A stretch of DNA of 7,953 bases, taken from the NCBI GenBank assembly GCA_903912585.1, contig CAIWHY010000451.1:1-7953 (forward strand), written 5' to 3'. The position numbers and the translations under genes were made by a program. Shown one piece after another: positions 5,286-7,953 of this stretch. Each line of letters begins with the position of its first letter. The stretch's first letter is position 1. This stretch comes from an uncultured Thermoleophilia bacterium (lineage in GTDB: Bacteria; Actinomycetota; Thermoleophilia; UBA2241). The notes beneath the pieces were generated by a model that was given only the letters and a program-made list of their open reading frames with translations, made no database searches and was not told where the DNA came from.

Positions 5286-6551
5286 ATGGCTGAGCCGCAC
5301 ACACCGCTCCCCTGGGAGCACGCAGGCATGCGCATCGAGGGCGGGCGCCTGCTCGTCGCGGGACGCGACGCGGAGGCGCTCGCGCGCGAGCACGGCACGC
5401 CGCTGTACGTCTTCGACCTGCGGCGCATCGGCGAGCAGGCCGGCGCGCTGCGCGCAGCGCTCGTGCGCGCCGGCCTCACCCCGCGCGTCCGCCTCGCCAT
5501 GAAGGCCCTGCGCGACGAGCCCGTCCTGCGCTACTTGCGTGGCCTCGCCGCGCCGGGCGCGCCCGCAGCCATCGGCCTCGACGCCTGCTCGCCCGGCGAG
5601 GTAGAGCACGCGCTCGCCTGCGGCTTCCTCCCCGAGGAGATCAGCTACACCGGCACCAACATCTCGGAGCGGGACCTCGACGTCCTCGCGCCCCTCGACC
5701 TGCATCTCAACCTCGACCTCATCAGCCAGATCGAGCGCGTCGGCCGCCGCTGCCCCGGACGCGCCATCGGCCTGCGCATCAACCCGCGCGCCGGCGTGAT
5801 GCGCGGGCACGCCCAGAGCCTGTACGCCGGCGCCAAGCCCACCAAGTTCGGCATCTACGAGGAGGACCTCGAGCGCGCCCTCGCCGCCGCCGAACGCCAC
5901 GCGCTCCCCATCGACACCGCCCACTTCCACCTCGCCAACGGGATGCTCGACAACGAGCTGCCCGCCTTCGACGAGGCGCTGGCCACGGCTGCACGCCTGG
6001 TGCGCCGCCTGATCGAGGCGGGCTGCCCGCTGGAGGAGGTCAACGTCGGCGGCGGGCTCGGCACGCCGCTGCACGAGGGTGAGCGGCCGCTCGACCTCGA
6101 CGCCTATGCCGGCCTGCTGGAGCACCACTTCGGCGACCTGGGGGTCGCGATAGGCGCCGAGCCGGGTGAGTTCCTCACCAACGAGGCCGGCGTGCTCCTG
6201 GCCGAAGTCGTGACCGTCGAGGACCGTGCCGGCACGCCGTTCGTTGGTCTCGATTGCGGCTGGAACGTGCTCAACGACCACCGCATCTACGGCCGTGAGC
6301 TGGAGTTCGTGCTCCCGGCCCGCGCCGATAAGTCGCCCATCCGCGCCGACGCGCCGTCCTCACAGGACGTCACCGTCGCCGGCCACATCAACGAGGGCGA
6401 CGACGTGTTCGGCGAGGGCGTGCGCTTGCCGGATGTCGCCGAAGGCGACATCGTCGCCCTCGTCAGCATCGGCGGCTACTGCCACAGCATGTGGACCGAC
6501 CACTGCGGCCGGCCGCGCGCCGGCGCGGTCTTCTTCGCCGAGCGCGCCTGA
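5286..6551 (+). CDS. Divergent diaminopimelate-decarboxylase-like PLP enzyme (fold III)
   Basis: This gene encodes a 421-residue protein with the length and two-domain layout of fold-III PLP decarboxylases: an alanine-racemase-like barrel, then a C-terminal beta domain. Visible landmarks are PLYVFDL near the start, the PLP-lysine segment LAMKALRDEP (Lys73), GLDACSPGEVEHAL, LRINPRAGV, TKFGIYEEDL, HLANGMLD (215-222, in place of HIGSQ..D), the phosphate-binding GGGLG (255-259), EPGEF (292-296), and VTVAGHINEGDDVF in place of the catalytic CESGD loop, then GGYCHSMW (from 396). Canonical diaminopimelate decarboxylase has Cys in that loop and EPGR; here Asn369 and Glu295 occupy those places. It is therefore probably not the housekeeping LysA, but a relative acting on another amino acid or related substrate. 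ATG 5286 is preferred to GTG 5268 because it fits a leaderless start. Hairpins isolate the gene from both neighbours. The superfamily is certain; the substrate is not. Confidence 0.88.
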   Translation: MAEPHTPLPWEHAGMRIEGGRLLVAGRDAEALAREHGTPLYVFDLRRIGEQAGALRAALVRAGLTPRVRLAMKALRDEPVLRYLRGLAAPGAPAAIGLDACSPGEVEHALACGFLPEEISYTGTNISERDLDVLAPLDLHLNLDLISQIERVGRRCPGRAIGLRINPRAGVMRGHAQSLYAGAKPTKFGIYEEDLERALAAAERHALPIDTAHFHLANGMLDNELPAFDEALATAARLVRRLIEAGCPLEEVNVGGGLGTPLHEGERPLDLDAYAGLLEHHFGDLGVAIGAEPGEFLTNEAGVLLAEVVTVEDRAGTPFVGLDCGWNVLNDHRIYGRELEFVLPARADKSPIRADAPSSQDVTVAGHINEGDDVFGEGVRLPDVAEGDIVALVSIGGYCHSMWTDHCGRPRAGAVFFAERA

Positions 6552-6588
6552 CGGCCGTCTCCTTCGCCTTCAGGCCCAGCTTTCGCGA

Positions 6589-6617
6589 CCGGCCGCCACC
6601 CCACGCCCGGCGGCCGG
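6589..6617 (+). terminator. Hairpin terminator after the decarboxylase gene
   Basis: CCGGCCGCC (6589-6597) and GGCGGCCGG (6609-6617) form a perfect 9-bp GC stem around an 11-base loop, 37 bases past the stop at 6551. No T-run follows. It separates the decarboxylase from the small membrane gene at 6695. Confidence 0.6.
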
Positions 6618-6666
6618 CCTCGTCGAGCTGCGCGTCGTCCAACGCTTCAGAGCTTCGCCGACCGGG

Positions 6667-6690
6667 CACCTCCCGGGTGAAGGAGGTGAT
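6667..6690 (+). promoter_or_regulatory. Full-length Shine-Dalgarno masked by an anti-SD hairpin
   Basis: AAGGAGGTGAT (6680-6690) is an 11-base perfect complement of the usual bacterial 16S rRNA 3' tail (ATCACCTCCTT). It sits with normal spacing before the ATG at 6695. Just upstream, CACCTCC (6667-6673) is the exact reverse complement of GGAGGTG (6682-6688), so a 7-bp hairpin with an 8-base loop would cover the ribosome site. An RNA switch, a thermometer or a translational repressor target would fit. The pairing is seen directly; regulation is inferred. Confidence 0.55.
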
Positions 6691-6694
6691 GGAC

Positions 6695-7183
6695 ATGCCA
6701 GTCCTCACACGCAGCAGGCAGGCCATCCGGGTGGCAGGCGCAGCGACCGTCGCAGCGCCCTACGTGCGCGAGGTGGCCACCGATCCCGAACTGCGGGAGG
6801 CGGCGCGGACGAGCTTCCGCTCGCTGGCCCGCGTCTACGACGAGATGGCCGCAGACGCGCGCCTGCGGAACTTGGTCTTCGACAAGGCGCGCCAGACTTC
6901 GGCTGCCTCAGTTCTGGAGGCCGTCGGCCGCCGCCGGATCAGCGTGTCGCCGCGGATCTTCGGCTGGGGCATCCTGGTCACGGGGTTTGCCGCAGGCGCC
7001 GTGGCCCTCTTCGCGATCCTCGCCTATCCACGCTCCCGCAAGCGCATCACCCAGGCTGTCGGCGACGCCCGCCAGGGCGTGGTCTCGCTGACGGGCAGGG
7101 TAAGGAAGCGGACTCCCGGCTCGATGAAGGAAGATCAGGAGACTATCTTCTCCGACGACAGCGAGGTCCGCGAAGCCGCGTAG
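6695..7183 (+). CDS. Small single-helix membrane protein of unknown function
   Basis: This 162-residue protein belongs to no family I recognise. The N-terminal 85 residues look helical and soluble (VREVATDPELREAARTSFRS and YDEMAADARLRNLVFDKARQ), with basic patches RSRQAIR near the start and GRRRIS (78-83) just before the membrane. One clear membrane helix runs from about 88 to 111 (IFGWGILVTGFAAGAVALFA), followed by YPRSRKR. The tail is basic, then acidic at the end (KEDQETIFSDDSEVREAA). Basic residues flank the helix on both sides, so topology is uncertain. The ATG at 6695 is chosen over the in-frame ATG at 6689 because the latter lies inside the ribosome-binding sequence. Translation may be controlled by the hairpin just upstream. 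The gene stands alone between two hairpins. It could be an envelope-associated structural or stress protein, but nothing in the sequence assigns a role. Confidence 0.8.
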   Translation: MPVLTRSRQAIRVAGAATVAAPYVREVATDPELREAARTSFRSLARVYDEMAADARLRNLVFDKARQTSAASVLEAVGRRRISVSPRIFGWGILVTGFAAGAVALFAILAYPRSRKRITQAVGDARQGVVSLTGRVRKRTPGSMKEDQETIFSDDSEVREAA

Positions 7184-7238
7184 CAGTCGGGTCCGGAAGG
7201 CCGCGCAGCGGCAGGATCCGGCGAAGACGACGCGGCAC

Positions 7239-7272
7239 ACTGCCGCCGCGGCCCTTCGGCCGCGGCGGCAGT
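7239..7272 (+). terminator. Very strong 15-bp hairpin terminator
   Basis: ACTGCCGCCGCGGCC (7239-7253) and GGCCGCGGCGGCAGT (7258-7272) are perfect reverse complements around a CTTC loop, 55 bases past the stop at 7183. It is the most stable hairpin in the window. There is no long T-run (CTTGCG follows). It should end the upstream transcript and insulate the iron-sulfur gene downstream. Confidence 0.78.
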
Positions 7273-7312
7273 CTTGCGTCTGCCGGCAGATGGACGTGTG
7301 AGCGCGCCGGGG

Positions 7313-7341
7313 TTGCCGTGCTCCTCTCGTGGAGGCAGACT
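7313..7341 (+). promoter_or_regulatory. Candidate promoter of the iron-sulfur gene
   Basis: TTGCCG (7313-7318) and CAGACT (7336-7341) are separated by 17 bases. They lie between the strong terminator and the TTG start at 7370, giving a leader of about 22 bases. Both boxes are only partial consensus matches. Confidence 0.3.
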
Positions 7342-7369
7342 CGGGTCACGCACTCGCGAAGGAGCATCG

Positions 7370-7953
7370 TTGACCGACTCGCGCGATTGGACCGGAGTTC
7401 TGGCCGAACTTGAGCAAGCCGGCTGGCGGGCGCGCGTCGTGCCCGTGGAGCGCCTTGCCGATGTCGATGCCCGCTTGCAGCGCGAGTTGTCGTCCGGGCG
7501 GCTGGCCGCAGACGTGGCCGCCCGCATCGCCGCCGACTTCGGCTCGGAGCCGGAGACCGGCGTTCCCGCGCTGGGCGGCGCCGGCCCGGAGGCCACGCCG
7601 CCACGCGGCGCGCCGGCGCCCTCGCCGCCGGCTCGCTCCGTGGTCATCGGCGCCAAGGCGCGGCCGCTCACTCAAGGCGCGCTCACGGTCGGCGGCGAGC
7701 GCCACGTCGTCGTCGTGCCGCCACACTACGCAGGCTACTACTCCGTGCCGCGCGAGCTGGTGGCGGCGGTCGCGGCGGCGCTGGCCCCCGGCGGCTTCGC
7801 CGCCGCGGGCTTCTCGCCGCCGCTCAAGACCTTGGCCGCTTGCGCCGGCCTTGCGAGCTACGGCCGCAACAACATCGCCTACGTCCCCGGCCTTGGCAGC
7901 TACCTGATCTTCGGCGCCTGCCTCAGCGACGCGCCGCCGCCGGACGACGCGCC
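7370..7953 (+). CDS. Epoxyqueuosine-reductase-like iron-sulfur protein, 3' end missing
   Basis: The first 194 residues of a protein continue past the window edge. The start is a TTG at 7370 with AAGGAG (7359-7364) 5 bases upstream; no ATG or GTG serves this frame nearby. The N-terminal part (WTGVLAELEQAGWRARVVPV, 7-26, and a helical stretch to about 58) is followed by an Ala/Pro-rich stretch (about 60-90). The diagnostic segment follows: VVVVPPHYAGYYSV (113-126) and PLKTLAACAGLASYGRNNIA (151-170) with YVPGLGSYLIFGACLSD. This matches the cobalamin-binding half of QueG/COG1600-type proteins (LAVRSGLG.YG.NN and G.GS...L), which are related to reductive dehalogenases. A C-terminal double 4Fe-4S ferredoxin domain is expected beyond the edge. 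The GRNNIAYVPGLGS version resembles a QueG-like clade annotated as 4Fe-4S double-cluster proteins rather than true QueG, so queuosine synthesis is not certain. Confidence 0.85.
   Translation, partial: MTDSRDWTGVLAELEQAGWRARVVPVERLADVDARLQRELSSGRLAADVAARIAADFGSEPETGVPALGGAGPEATPPRGAPAPSPPARSVVIGAKARPLTQGALTVGGERHVVVVPPHYAGYYSVPRELVAAVAAALAPGGFAAAGFSPPLKTLAACAGLASYGRNNIAYVPGLGSYLIFGACLSDAPPPDDA

Noticed and set aside
5124..6281. Leftward 385-residue frame antisense to the decarboxylase
   Set aside because: It is a Gly/Ala/Glu/Val-rich shadow; the forward strand carries all fold-III decarboxylase motifs.
7254..7259. C(UUCG)G tetraloop in the 15-bp hairpin
   Set aside because: The bases C-TTCG-G are present, but pairing C7254 with G7259 breaks the register of the perfect stem, so the loop is CTTC (7254-7257).
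6226..7413. Forward 395-residue frame spanning the decarboxylase end, the small membrane gene and a terminator
   Set aside because: It is Arg/Ser/Pro-rich, runs through two strong hairpins, and overlaps better-supported genes in another frame.

Overview
This is a GC-rich window (GC-ending codons dominate every gene), and its protein families point to a high-GC Gram-positive actinomycete, phylum Actinomycetota. The hints are a DUF1269 membrane protein, a GAP/Sap-type six-helix membrane protein, a likely leaderless gene with a TANNNT -10 box, and TTG/GTG-type starts. The last gene belongs to an iron-sulfur family that I associate with anaerobic or facultative lineages, so a deep-branching group such as Coriobacteriia or Thermoleophilia is possible. 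The sequence alone does not settle this. There is no rRNA, tRNA, CRISPR array, insertion sequence or phage gene.

Layout. One gene runs leftward: a DUF1269 membrane protein (85-585). A 242-base divergent spacer with a perfect inverted repeat and a leader hairpin separates it from a rightward set: a SulP-type anion transporter with a C-terminal STAS domain (828-2537), a 95-residue three-helix membrane protein (2601-2888), a strong terminator (2916-2950), and a GAP-family membrane protein that seems to start at ACG (3025-3675). About 285 bases without a convincing gene follow. An AT-rich promoter island (about 3961-4020) then drives a MarR-type regulator fused to a GGAS-repeat beta-structure domain (4066-5178). 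After that come a divergent fold-III PLP decarboxylase related to diaminopimelate decarboxylase (5286-6551), a small single-helix membrane protein (6695-7183), and the 5' part of an epoxyqueuosine-reductase-like iron-sulfur protein (7370 to the window end).

How the genes relate. Most genes are separated by hairpins and look like separate transcription units. The SulP transporter and the small membrane protein behind it are the only likely pair. Five of the eight genes encode membrane proteins. The MarR fusion has an envelope-stress-like C-terminal domain reminiscent of LiaF/DUF4097 proteins, which loosely suggests an envelope theme. No single pathway ties the window together.

The most interesting signals are: (1) the MarR-GGAS fusion with a palindrome over its own promoter; (2) an 11-base full-length Shine-Dalgarno match at 6680-6690 that a perfect 7-bp hairpin would mask; (3) the apparent ACG start of the GAP-family gene; (4) replacement of several hallmark catalytic and substrate residues in the decarboxylase.
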